64,000 nt of DNA from Massilia sp. BSC265 (GTDB lineage: Bacteria; Pseudomonadota; Gammaproteobacteria; Burkholderiales; Burkholderiaceae_D), in contig NZ_JPXI01000024.1 in assembly GCF_000740675.1 (NCBI RefSeq), positions 124,001-188,000 on the forward strand, written 5' to 3'. A model generated the notes under the pieces. That model saw nothing but the letters and a program-made list of their open reading frames with translations, had not been told where the DNA came from and did not search any database. Below, piece by piece: positions 18,684 through 29,286 of the stretch (the stretch's first letter is position 1; every line of letters starts with the position of its first letter). A program made the translations under genes and the position numbers.

Positions 18684-18913
18684 CCTTATTCCTTTCCGTG
18701 ATTCAGGCCGAGCGGAAGGATACAACGTGCAACGGGAGCAACTATATCAAAATAGTAAGTGATTGTTTCGCGATGCATATGTTTGTTGGTTCGATGGCGA
18801 AGATGGCGGCCGATCTGAGCGACCGCAAACCGGCACCAGATTGAAGCGCGTAGATTCATTGAATGCGCTTAGGAAATTGAAGACAACATCCGCGTTATTC
18901 TCAGGGAGGCATC

Positions 18914-18967
18914 ATGCTGGTCCATCCGACTCCTTCCCAGTCCAACACTTCTTCGCGCGGCGCCTGA
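18914..18967 (+). CDS. 17-codon ORF immediately upstream of the chemoreceptor-like gene
   Basis: A tiny ORF reading MLVHPTPSQSNTSSRGA. It has a strong Shine-Dalgarno sequence (CAGGGAGG ending four bases before its ATG), while the large gene that follows has none. Its TGA stop is separated from the next ATG by only three bases. It may be a leader whose translation feeds ribosomes into the chemoreceptor-like gene. No known family; Ser/Thr/Pro rich. Confidence 0.5.
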   Translation: MLVHPTPSQSNTSSRGA

Positions 18968-18970
18968 GCC

Positions 18971-20653
18971 ATGCTGTCGCGACTGAAGATCGGCCCCAAG
19001 CTGCTGCTCGCGCCCGGTGTCGTCCTGCTGCTGCTGGTGCTGCTCTCGAGCGGCGCCTACTACGCGATGGTGAGGCAGCACCAGTCGCTGCAGTCCGTGG
19101 TCGGCCCGCGCGCGGTACAGATGCGCAGCGCCACCGAGCTCGTCGGGCAGGCCCAGCGCGTGCACGCAGACACCTACAAACTGCTCACCTGGCTCGGCAG
19201 CAGCTTCTCCCGGGCCCGCATCGAGCTCCTGATCGCCGACATCCGCCGCCAGCACGCCGCGATCGAGCGCGCCTTCGCCGAGCTGATGCAGCGAACCCCG
19301 GCCGACAGTGCCGAGCGGCGCTATATCGAGGAGGCAGCCCAGGCGCATCGGCTGTATGTGGGAGCGGCGCGCGAGGTGGTCGAACTGGCGCATGCCGACC
19401 AGACCATCGGCGCCAACGCGATGATCAAGCCCGAGGCCGCGTTTTCGGCGCTGGTCCAGCGCATGGGCATGCTGGCCAGGCTCGAGCGCGAGCTGTCCGA
19501 GGAAGCGTCGAATGATGCCGCGGCGGATTTCCGGCTCACGGCCGGGCTGATGCCCTTCGTGGTCCTGCTGGCGGTCGGGGTGTCGCTGGCCATCACGATG
19601 GCCGTACGGCGCGCGCTGCTGCTGGAAATCCGCAGCATCGGCGCGGCGGCGCGGGGGCTGGCGAGCGGCGACCTGACGGTGGGCGACCGGGTCTATGGCG
19701 ACGACGAGATCGGCGAGACCTCGCGCGCCCTCGACGCCGGCATCCGCAACCTGAACGGCACCCTGCGTACGGTGCTGGAGTCCGCGCGCACCATCGGCAG
19801 CGCCTCGCGCGACCTCAGCCTGGGCAACCTGAGCATGCACAGCCGGGCCGTGTTCCGCAGCCGTTCGCTGGAGGACACGGCAGCCAGCATGCAGCAGCTG
19901 GCCGAAACCGCGACGGTCACCGCCACCAGCGCGCTGGCTGCGAACCGGCTGGCGCAGTCGGCGTCCGCCCGCGCACGCGAGGGCGGCCAGGGTGTCGAGC
20001 ACATCGTGGCTACCATGGCCAGGGTGAAGGAGGGCGCCGCCCGGGCGGCCGAGGTGGCGGCGGCAATCGATGCCTTTGCCGGCGAAGCCGGGGCCCTGGC
20101 GCTGAATGCGGCATTGAGCGCGGCGCGCGGCGGCACCCATGACGACGATTTCGCCGACGCCGCCAACGCGGTGCGGGCGCTGGCGCAGCGCGCGGCGGGC
20201 GCGGCACGTGAGGTGCGCGAGCTGGCGGCGCGCTCGGTGGCCGAGATCGAAGGCTGCTCGGCCTGGGCGGTGCAGGCCGGCACCGGCGTCAAGGAGGCGG
20301 CCGGCGCAGCGCGCGAGATGGAGGACGTGCTGGGGCGGATTGGCAGCATGAGCGCGGGCCAGGCCGGCAGCCTGGCCGAGGTCAACCAGGCGATCGTGCG
20401 GATGGACGAGGTCACCCAGCAGAACTGCGCGCTGGTCGAGGAAGCCGCGGCGGCCGCCCGCACCCTGCAGATGCAGGCGCTGGCGCTGTCGCGCACGGTG
20501 GCAGCCTTCCACCTCGGCGAGCCGGAGGAGGCGGCGCCGCAGCCGGAGAGCGCCGCGCCGCCGCCAAAAGAAAACGGCGTCCCCCGGGATCTCCCCAGGG
20601 AACGCCGCCGTCAGGAGCGGTCGCACTTGCGGCTCGCGTCGAGCCGCAAGTAG
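18971..20653 (+). CDS. Methyl-accepting chemotaxis-like protein with degenerate signalling tip
   Basis: A 560-residue membrane protein. A membrane segment near residues 12-32 and a second near 190-210 flank a periplasmic helical sensor. A HAMP domain follows (RRALLLEIRSIGAAARGLAS, DEIGETSRALD). The cytoplasmic coiled-coil has MCP features (LEDTAASMQQLAETATVTAT; VNQAIVRMDEVTQQNCALVE), but the hairpin tip reads AGALALNAALSAARGGTHDD where receptors have a tip with EAARAGEQGRGF. Two conserved Glu of the CheA/CheW contact region are replaced, while LNAA and the Arg remain. It may not activate CheA normally. The C-terminal tail (after about 515) reads through a terminator for gcvP and through a repeat that provides its TAG stop. 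Confidence 0.8.
   Translation: MLSRLKIGPKLLLAPGVVLLLLVLLSSGAYYAMVRQHQSLQSVVGPRAVQMRSATELVGQAQRVHADTYKLLTWLGSSFSRARIELLIADIRRQHAAIERAFAELMQRTPADSAERRYIEEAAQAHRLYVGAAREVVELAHADQTIGANAMIKPEAAFSALVQRMGMLARLERELSEEASNDAAADFRLTAGLMPFVVLLAVGVSLAITMAVRRALLLEIRSIGAAARGLASGDLTVGDRVYGDDEIGETSRALDAGIRNLNGTLRTVLESARTIGSASRDLSLGNLSMHSRAVFRSRSLEDTAASMQQLAETATVTATSALAANRLAQSASARAREGGQGVEHIVATMARVKEGAARAAEVAAAIDAFAGEAGALALNAALSAARGGTHDDDFADAANAVRALAQRAAGAAREVRELAARSVAEIEGCSAWAVQAGTGVKEAAGAAREMEDVLGRIGSMSAGQAGSLAEVNQAIVRMDEVTQQNCALVEEAAAAARTLQMQALALSRTVAAFHLGEPEEAAPQPESAAPPPKENGVPRDLPRERRRQERSHLRLASSRK
20565..20607 (-). terminator. Intrinsic terminator of gcvP, inside the opposing reading frame
   Basis: On the minus strand, CGGCGTTCCC pairs with GGGGACGCCG (10 bp, one G-U), followed by TTTTCTTTTG: a textbook intrinsic terminator 72 bases past the gcvP stop. 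It lies in the last 30 codons of the plus-strand chemoreceptor-like gene. A second perfect 10-bp hairpin (CTTGCGGCTC/GAGCCGCAAG, 20626-20650) precedes it. Confidence 0.8.
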
Positions 20654-20678
20654 GTGGGCGGCATAGCCGCCCGCGCTA
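20650..20678. repeat. Degenerate half-copy of the GTAGGGTGGGC hairpin repeat
   Basis: GTAGGTGGGCGGC-ATA-GCCGCCCGCGC matches the left half of the repeat seen in full at 44926 and 63451 (GTAGGGTGGGCGGG...CCCGCCCACGCG). Its TAG is the stop codon of the chemoreceptor-like gene. Confidence 0.5.
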
Positions 20679-23561
<2,883 letters not shown>

Positions 23562-23649
23562 GGTCAGGTTCTGGAGAGGTCTGGCGCAGGGTGCGTGGAT
23601 ACGCTGGAGCGCCGGGGTAAAGGAGATCGGGTAGATCGGGATGAAACCG

Positions 23650-23680
23650 AAAAACAAAAGGTGCGCCCGAAGGCGCACCC
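23650..23680 (-). terminator. Intrinsic terminator between gcvH and gcvP
   Basis: On the minus strand GGTGCGCC-TTCG-GGCGCACC is a perfect 8-bp stem with a stable tetraloop followed by TTTTGTTTTT, eleven bases past the gcvH stop. It should end or attenuate transcripts before gcvP. Confidence 0.85.
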
Positions 23681-23690
23681 GTAGGTCAGA

Positions 23691-24071
23691 TTAGTTGCCG
23701 GTGGTTTTGCCGTAGGCGTCGGCATCCAGCAGCTTGTCGACCGCGCCGGCGTCGCTCGGGGCCAGCTTGAACAGCCAGGCGCCGTAGGCGTCCTGGTTGA
23801 TCGAGTCCGGCGCGTCCGCGACCGACTGGTTCACGGCGGTGACGGTGCCCGACACCGGAGCGTAGATGTCGCTGGCGGCCTTGACCGACTCGACCACCGC
23901 GGCGTCGTCGCCGGCGGTGAATGCCTTGCCGACCTGCGGCAGTTCGACGAACACGATATCGCCCAGGGCGTCTTGTGCGTATTCGGTGATGCCGACGGTC
24001 AGGCTGCCGTCGGCCTCGCGGCGCACCCACTCGTGGGACTCGGTGTATTTCAGGTCGGTTGGAATGTTCAT
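23691..24071 (-). CDS. gcvH: Glycine cleavage system H protein
   Basis: A 126-residue lipoyl carrier that shuttles the aminomethyl group between P-, T- and L-proteins. The lipoylated Lys64 sits in [17 protein letters not shown]-terminal KYTESHEWV and the beta-sandwich pattern [19 protein letters not shown] are typical, and the length is normal. It is the middle gene of the glycine-cleavage cluster, 157 bases downstream of gcvT with a large inverted repeat in the gap. Confidence 0.98.
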   Translation of the reverse strand: MNIPTDLKYTESHEWVRREADGSLTVGITEYAQDALGDIVFVELPQVGKAFTAGDDAAVVESVKAASDIYAPVSGTVTAVNQSVADAPDSINQDAYGAWLFKLAPSDAGAVDKLLDADAYGKTTGN

Positions 24072-24126
24072 GTAAGGCTCCGGTAGAGGGTGAGGCGGGT
24101 AGTATAAACGGTTGTTCTATTGTTTA

Positions 24127-24228
24127 GAGCGTCCAACAAAACCCTCAGGGCAAGGCGCGTCGTCGAAGACAGTACGCCGGTACGGCGAGACGACGCAACG
24201 CCGCCATGAGGGGAATTGTTGGGCGCTC
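24127..24228. repeat. ~100-bp imperfect inverted repeat between gcvT and gcvH
   Basis: Outer arms GAGCGTCCAACAA (24127-24139) and TTGTTGGGCGCTC (24216-24228) pair with one mismatch. Inner arms CCCTCA/TGAGGG and GCGTCGTC/GACGACGC continue the stem, leaving a central GTACGCCGGTAC-type palindrome. The element ends one base before the gcvT stop codon. Its form suggests a dispersed palindromic repeat; only this copy is in the window. Confidence 0.6.
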
Positions 24229-25359
24229 TCAGGCTGCGAGGACCTTGCCGTTACGCACGAACGGCAGCTTCACCACGCTGGCAGCCAGTTTCTTGTCGCG
24301 GATTTCCACGTGTACCGTGTCGCCGATGGCCACGTCCAGCGGCACGCGCGCCAGGGCGATCGCCTGCTGCATGCTCGGGCTGAAGGTGCCGCTGGTGATT
24401 TCACCCGCGTTGCCGGAGGCGGCGATGACCTTCTGGTGGGCGCGCAGGATGCCGCCTTTTTCACGCAGGATCAGGCCCACGAAGTTGGCCTGCTGGCCCT
24501 TGGCCTGCAACGCGCTCTTCCCGATGAAGTCGCGCTCCGAGACCAGGTCGATGGTCCAGCCCAGGCCGGCGTCCAGCGGATTGACATTGTCATCCATGTC
24601 CTGGCCGTACAGGTTCATGCCCGCTTCCAGGCGCAGGGTGTCGCGCGCGCCCAGGCCGGCCGGCTTGATGCCGGCGGCGGCGAAGGCATTCCACAGCGCT
24701 TCGACCTGGCTGCTTGATACGCCGATCTCGAAGCCGTCTTCGCCGGTGTAACCGGTGCGGGCCACCATCACTTCGCCGAACGGGGTGCCTGGTACGATCA
24801 CGACGTTGAAGGGTTTCAGGGGTTCGGATGCGGCCTGGGTGGCCGGCAGCACCTGCCAGACCTTGGCGCGGGCGTTCGGGCCCTGCACGGCGATCAGGGC
24901 GATCGGATCCGCATTTTCTGCGCTTGCGTCGCGACGCTGGGTGATGGTGACGCCCGCGCCGGTGGCTTCGTTCTGTTGCGACATCCAGGCCACGTCCTTC
25001 TCGGCGGTCCCGGCGTTGACCACCAGGCGGAACCAGTCTTCGCTGAAGTAATAGACGATCAGGTCGTCGATCACGCCGCCTTCCCGATTGAGCATGCAGG
25101 AGTAGAGGGCCTTGCCCGGCACCTGCAGCTTGTCGACGTTGTTGGCCAGCAGGCCTCGTAGGTACGCGCGCACATTGGCGCCTTTCAGGTCCACGACGCA
25201 CATGTGCGAAACGTCGAACATGCCGGCATCGGTACGGACGGCGTTGTGCTCTTCGATCTGGGAACCGTAGTTGACCGGCATGTCCCAGCCGCCGAAGTCG
25301 ACCATCTTGGCTCCGAGGGAGCGGTGTGCGGAATTGAGCGGGGTCGCTTTGAGCGTCAT
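24229..25359 (-). CDS. gcvT: Aminomethyltransferase (glycine cleavage T protein)
   Basis: Transfers the methylene group from the aminomethyl-lipoyl GcvH to tetrahydrofolate and releases ammonia. 376 residues, normal length. Typical stretches are [33 protein letters not shown], the folate-binding region [15 protein letters not shown] with the catalytic Asp near [19 protein letters not shown], and the C-terminal barrel. ATG at 25359 begins [15 protein letters not shown]. It is first in the cluster and lies directly behind the tandem glycine riboswitch, which should control it. Confidence 0.98.
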   Translation of the reverse strand: MTLKATPLNSAHRSLGAKMVDFGGWDMPVNYGSQIEEHNAVRTDAGMFDVSHMCVVDLKGANVRAYLRGLLANNVDKLQVPGKALYSCMLNREGGVIDDLIVYYFSEDWFRLVVNAGTAEKDVAWMSQQNEATGAGVTITQRRDASAENADPIALIAVQGPNARAKVWQVLPATQAASEPLKPFNVVIVPGTPFGEVMVARTGYTGEDGFEIGVSSSQVEALWNAFAAAGIKPAGLGARDTLRLEAGMNLYGQDMDDNVNPLDAGLGWTIDLVSERDFIGKSALQAKGQQANFVGLILREKGGILRAHQKVIAASGNAGEITSGTFSPSMQQAIALARVPLDVAIGDTVHVEIRDKKLAASVVKLPFVRNGKVLAA

Positions 25360-25412
25360 GGTGTCCTCGGGCAGTGAATAGGGGTGCGTCGGCGCCTTTT
25401 GGCGCCTTGTAT
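25360..25412 (-). promoter_or_regulatory. Expression platform of the glycine riboswitch
   Basis: Between the second aptamer and the gcvT start lies the hairpin GGCGCC-AAAA-GGCGCC (25391-25406), with no T-run after it. This argues against a simple terminator and for control of translation initiation or RNA stability. Confidence 0.5.
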
Positions 25413-25606
25413 CCCCTCTGTCCTTGGTACCTGAGAGATAGCGGCATGGGCCGCCTGCCCCTTCGGTGGGCCCCGTGTGTGCGAGGCCGCTCTCCAGAGT
25501 GTGAGCCGGCCGCGCCTTGCGCTGCCGCTCCCTGACCAGTCCTTTTGCCTGAGAGTTTGTGGGTAGTGCCCCTTCGGCGGCAGGTAATTCTGCGCTCTCC
25601 CGGTCA
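25413..25606 (-). ncRNA. Tandem glycine riboswitch upstream of gcvT
   Basis: Two glycine aptamers in the direction of gcvT. Aptamer 1 (about 25539-25606, minus strand) reads GGGAGAGCGCAG...GCCGAAGGGGC...ACTCTCAGGC...AGGAC. Aptamer 2 (about 25413-25500) reads TGGAGAGCGGCC...ACCGAAGGGGCAGG...TCTCTCAGGTACCAAGGAC...AGAGG. The GGAGAG, CCGAAGGGGC and CTCTCAGG conserved cores are present in both. In known systems glycine binding turns on gcv expression to remove excess glycine. Confidence 0.95.
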
Positions 25607-25778
25607 AGACTGTGGAGGATATGCCAGCCTCCGCTTGGTGTCAACCAAAGGGGCGCTTCCGCAGGGGGGAGTGGCGCTTGCCAAAAAGAATTGCCGCGCA
25701 CTATTGGTGCCCCCTTCGAGCGGGGCTGGGGGCGTGATTTGCTACACTTGTCTTACACACTTTGCAGTGGGAAAAACG
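25607..25778 (+). promoter_or_regulatory. Upstream region of the ClpP-like gene and gcvT
   Basis: This 172-base region must hold the promoters of gcvT (minus, feeding the riboswitch) and of the ClpP-like gene (plus). A TGCTACACT (25740-25748) could be an extended -10 for the plus strand. No further gene is seen. Confidence 0.35.
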
Positions 25779-26354
25779 ATGAGCGAAGACAAAGCAAAGC
25801 AGCAGGCGGTCAATCAAAACAAGGAGGCCTGGTTCACATTGTCGGGCGACGTCAACAGCGACATGGTGCACCGTGTGTTCGAAGCGGTGTCGATGATGAC
25901 CGACGATGGCATCGAGACTGCCCACGTGCTGGTGCAGTCGAACGGCGGCTATGTCAGCGACGGCCTGTGCCTGTATAACTTCCTGGCGAACTCGCCGATC
26001 AAGTTCGTCATGTACAACGGCGGGGCGGTGGCCTCGATTGCGGTCATCCTCTACCTGTCGGGCACCGAACGCTATTGCAGCGAGACGGCCCGCTTCATGG
26101 TGCACAAGTCGCACGCCACGGCCTCGCCCGGGTCACGGCCGGACGCCTTGAACATCATCGTCGAAGGCCTGCGCGCCGACGACGCGCGTACCGAATCGAT
26201 CCTGCGCAAATGTATCGAGCTGACGCCCGAGCAGTGGGCCATCCACCAATATTCCGACCTGCACCTGAACTCTCGCGATGCCAAGGCCGCGGGACTGGTC
26301 AATGACGTCCGCGACTTCCGCCCGCCCAAGGGAGGCATGCTGCGCAATATCTGA
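25779..26354 (+). CDS. ClpP/SDH-superfamily serine protease-like protein
   Basis: A 191-residue protein of the ClpP/crotonase fold. The oxyanion/nucleophile region reads VMYNGGAVASIAVILYL, placing the presumed Ser86; the presumed His109 is in ARFMVHKSH; the substrate loop VLVQSNGGYVSDGLCLYNFL matches ClpP's IxSPGG region. At the position of ClpP's catalytic Asp the text is AAGLVNDV, with Asn followed by Asp, so the triad may be shifted or incomplete. No signal peptide or membrane segment is seen. It stands alone beside the glycine-cleavage cluster, not next to a Clp ATPase gene. ATG at 25779 is used; the open frame further upstream runs through the riboswitch antisense and is spurious. Confidence 0.8.
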   Translation: MSEDKAKQQAVNQNKEAWFTLSGDVNSDMVHRVFEAVSMMTDDGIETAHVLVQSNGGYVSDGLCLYNFLANSPIKFVMYNGGAVASIAVILYLSGTERYCSETARFMVHKSHATASPGSRPDALNIIVEGLRADDARTESILRKCIELTPEQWAIHQYSDLHLNSRDAKAAGLVNDVRDFRPPKGGMLRNI

Positions 26355-26390
26355 TAAAAGAAAAGCCCGCCGCAGCGTGCGACGGGCTTG
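26355..26390 (-). terminator. Intrinsic terminator of the KGG-protein gene
   Basis: AAGCCCGCCG...CGACGGGCTT (26363-26389) forms a stem that on the minus strand is followed by TTTCTTTT, so it serves the small minus-strand gene ending at 26431. It also lies just after the plus-strand ClpP-like gene and may act for both. Confidence 0.75.
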
Positions 26391-26430
26391 ACGACAGTGC
26401 AGTGAACGGCAGGCCGGGCCTGCCGCGCGA

Positions 26431-26622
26431 TCAGCGCTTCTTGTCGTTCTTGTGGCTTTGACGTCCGGCTTCGGCGTGCTGCTCCGGGGTGCCGCCGCGG
26501 GTGCCGCCGCTGCCGCCCGAGCGCGAGCCCGAACCGGAACCCGACTGCTTGTTGCCGCCCTGGCGGCCTGCCTCGGCGTGCTGCTGCGAGCTGCCGCCTT
26601 GCTTCGATTTACCTTGAGCCAT
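26431..26622 (-). CDS. KGG-repeat general stress protein
   Basis: A 63-residue, very hydrophilic, Gly/Ser/Gln-rich protein with two copies of the unit QHAEAGRQ. This is the pattern of the stress-induced KGG family (GsiB/YciG/Con-10-like), small disordered proteins associated with starvation, desiccation or osmotic stress. ATG at 26622 has a GAAAGGAAACG Shine-Dalgarno region upstream. A central low-complexity stretch of Ser/Gly/Arg separates the repeats. Monocistronic with its own terminator. Confidence 0.8.
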   Translation of the reverse strand: MAQGKSKQGGSSQQHAEAGRQGGNKQSGSGSGSRSGGSGGTRGGTPEQHAEAGRQSHKNDKKR

Positions 26623-26850
26623 GATCGTTTCCTTTCAGAGTGGGAAAAATCGCCTGCTTGCCGAGCTGTGGGTCGATACCGCAGCGTTTCCGGTCGCGCC
26701 ATCATGCGATTCGTACTGATGAACCGGTATCAGACCGCCGCCTGATTCAGTGTAGGACACGTACCGACGTCCTCAAGGCTTTATTTCTGGCCGCGTTGTC
26801 GTGGGATAGGGCAGTTCCGCCTGCATCAAGCCACATATGCATCTTTCCTA

Positions 26851-26878
26851 TTGCCATGTGGAAATATTATGGCACAAT
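26851..26878 (+). promoter_or_regulatory. Putative sigma70 promoter for the DUF1631 gene
   Basis: TTGCCA (26851-26856) and CACAAT (26873-26878) are separated by 16 bases in an unusually AT-rich patch. This supports the GTG start at 26912 rather than an ATG at 26837. The remaining 26623-26850 shows no gene. Confidence 0.5.
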
Positions 26879-26911
26879 GGGACGTATCGTTCCCTTCCAC
26901 CTACGCAGGCC

Positions 26912-29155
26912 GTGAACACTGCCCAGACACCCGCCGTCCGCCAGGCCGCCAGCGCGCAGCAGGCGACGCTGGACGCGCTCGTCGCGATCGCGGCCGCGCG
27001 GGCCGCCGACGGGCTGGCGGACATGGTCCAGCGCATGACGGCCGCGCTGCTGGACATGACCAGTGCCGGAAACGATCCACAGGCGGCGGCACGCCGCATC
27101 CGGTCGGGCAAGCTCCTCAAGGACAATGCCTACGCCTTCGTACACCTGGCCTCGACCGGCATCGAGTTAGCCCTGCACAAGGAGGTGGCCCAGCTGGCTC
27201 CCGCGGCCAAGGGGGCCAGCCCTGCGCCCCTGACGCTGAGCCTGGTCCCGATGGAGGAGATGGACAGCCAACTGGCCTTTGCCGCCATCAGCCGGCCCTT
27301 CGACATCCAGCAGTCGGAACGCCTCGCCGGCCTGGGCGTACGCCTTGGCATGCTGCTGGGGCGCGAACTGGTGCGCGCCAATCACAATCCCTTTCGTCCC
27401 GACGTCTTCCTGCGCGCGCTGCAAGAGGCCTGGCGCGAGTTCGAGCCCGACGAGTCGGCGCACGCGCTGGTCATGCCGCTGCTACGTCCCGGCATCGTAT
27501 TCGACCTCGGCCCCATCCTCGAGGCCCTGAACGACAGGCTCAAGCCTGCGCGCGTCCGCGAGGAGCGCTTTGCCAAGACCGACGACCGCGCTGCCGCCAG
27601 GGCCGCGCGGGCACGCCGCGACGCGGCCGTGTCCCGGCAGCTGCGCCAGCTGTTCGGCACGGCCGAGCAGCTCGCAAGCGCCGAGCTCGACATCCCCTTG
27701 ATTCCGGACCTGCCGCACGGCAGCGGCGGCTGGCGCCCGAGCGCGGCGGCGGGCTTCGCCGGCGCCGTGCCTATACCCGGCGTCCATCTCGGCGCCCAGC
27801 CGGGGACAGTAGCTGCAGCGGGAACGGCAGCGCCGATTCCCGCGCCGCTGATCGAGGTGCTGGAAAAGCTGGCCGGCCCGCCCGCTTCCCGCCCCCGGGC
27901 AGGATTGGATGCCGGCCAGCACGAGCTGTTCTACCTGCCGCGCCTGAAGCAGAGCCTGCCCCGCGGCAGCCTGTCGCGCGGGGACGAGACCACGCTCGAC
28001 CTGCTGTCGCGCATCTTCGAGACCGTGCTGCTCGACGATTCGATCCCGAAGGAGACCCGCGAGTTGATCGCCTTCCTGCAGGTGCCGGTGCTCAAAGCCG
28101 CGCTGAAGGACCGCAGCTTCTTCTTCGAAGAGGCGCACCCGGCGCGGCGCATGCTCGACCTGCTGTCGAGCGCCGGCTGGGAACGGCCTGCCGGCGCGGA
28201 CGACCCGGTCTACCGGGCAATGCAGCGTGGCGTCGACAAGGTGCGCCATGGGGCGCAAACCGAAGCCTTCGCCGCGGCGGTGGCGGACCTGGAGGCCAGC
28301 CTCGCCGCGCGCGCCCAGCTGGAAGAGGCCGCGATCGCCGGCCCGATCGCGCAGGCGACCCGGCAGGAGAAACAGGCGGCCGCCGTCCGTTCGGCGAAGA
28401 GGGCGGTCTCCCTGCGCCTGGCCGGCGAGCAGGTGGTGGCGCTGGTCGGCACCTTCCTGGAGCAGCGCTGGACGCCGGTCCTGGCACTGGCCTATATCAT
28501 CGAGGACAGCCGTCCGGGCGCGGTGGACAATGCCACCCGCACCATGGACGACCTGATCTGGAGCGTCAAGCCCAAGGCGACCCAGGAGCAGCGCAAGGCG
28601 CTGATCCAGCGCCTGCCGGGCCTGATCGCCGCCCTCAACAAGTGGCTCGATGCGATCAAGTGGCAGGACGCCGAGCGCTTGCAGTTCTTCGCCGCCCTTG
28701 CCGAGTGCCATGCGGCCATCGTGCGCGCCCCGATCGAGCTGTCCCCGGAGCGCCAGCTCGAGCTGGCAGTGGAGGCCGCCCAGCAGGACGCGCTGCGCCG
28801 CGTCGCCCAGGAGCAGGCCGGTGCCGCGGAAGAAGCGGCGCCTCGCGACCCGGCCAGCGCGGCCCTGGACAGCCTGGAGCGGGGCATGCGGGTCGAATTC
28901 AGCGGCGCGCTTGGTGCGCGCAAGGTCCGGCTAGCCTGGGTCAGCCCGCTGCGTACCTTGTTCATCTTTTCCGGCGCCAACCGCCAGGAAGCCTTCTCGC
29001 TGCCGGCCGAGCGCCTGGCCGAGGCGTTCCGCGCCGGCAGTATCCGCGTCCTCGCGGCCGAGGGCGTGGTCGGGCGCGTGCTGGGCGAGGCCGTCGGGCA
29101 GGGCGCCATGAACGATCCGGCGCGCGGGCCGATGGCCGCAGCGCGGGCCGGCTGA
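26912..29155 (+). CDS. DUF1631-family protein
   Basis: A 747-residue cytoplasmic, mostly helical protein. Recognisable DUF1631 stretches are SLVPMEEMDSQLAFAAISRP near residue 115, NHNPFRPDVFLRALQEAWRE near 155, and SIPKETRELIAFLQVPVLKA with HPARRMLDLLSSAGWE in the middle. The C-terminal ~80 residues (GMRVEFSGALGARKVRLAWV...) look like a small beta-barrel similar to PilZ domains, but without an obvious RxxxR c-di-GMP motif at its start. Function is unknown. It precedes smc by 131 bases. Confidence 0.85.
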   Translation: MNTAQTPAVRQAASAQQATLDALVAIAAARAADGLADMVQRMTAALLDMTSAGNDPQAAARRIRSGKLLKDNAYAFVHLASTGIELALHKEVAQLAPAAKGASPAPLTLSLVPMEEMDSQLAFAAISRPFDIQQSERLAGLGVRLGMLLGRELVRANHNPFRPDVFLRALQEAWREFEPDESAHALVMPLLRPGIVFDLGPILEALNDRLKPARVREERFAKTDDRAAARAARARRDAAVSRQLRQLFGTAEQLASAELDIPLIPDLPHGSGGWRPSAAAGFAGAVPIPGVHLGAQPGTVAAAGTAAPIPAPLIEVLEKLAGPPASRPRAGLDAGQHELFYLPRLKQSLPRGSLSRGDETTLDLLSRIFETVLLDDSIPKETRELIAFLQVPVLKAALKDRSFFFEEAHPARRMLDLLSSAGWERPAGADDPVYRAMQRGVDKVRHGAQTEAFAAAVADLEASLAARAQLEEAAIAGPIAQATRQEKQAAAVRSAKRAVSLRLAGEQVVALVGTFLEQRWTPVLALAYIIEDSRPGAVDNATRTMDDLIWSVKPKATQEQRKALIQRLPGLIAALNKWLDAIKWQDAERLQFFAALAECHAAIVRAPIELSPERQLELAVEAAQQDALRRVAQEQAGAAEEAAPRDPASAALDSLERGMRVEFSGALGARKVRLAWVSPLRTLFIFSGANRQEAFSLPAERLAEAFRAGSIRVLAAEGVVGRVLGEAVGQGAMNDPARGPMAAARAG

Positions 29156-29286
29156 CGCACCCCTCCGGCATCCAGCCGCACTTCCGGCCGCATTGCCTGG
29201 TTCGCAAGTCTTCTTCTTGGCCGAAAAGCAATCAACAGATGGTATGATTGGGCCTTTGACGACTCTCTAGCCCAAGCCGAAGCAAC

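Noticed and set aside
25545..25778. N-terminal extension of the ClpP-like protein by 78 codons
   Set aside because: It would read antisense through the glycine riboswitch and has no family similarity.
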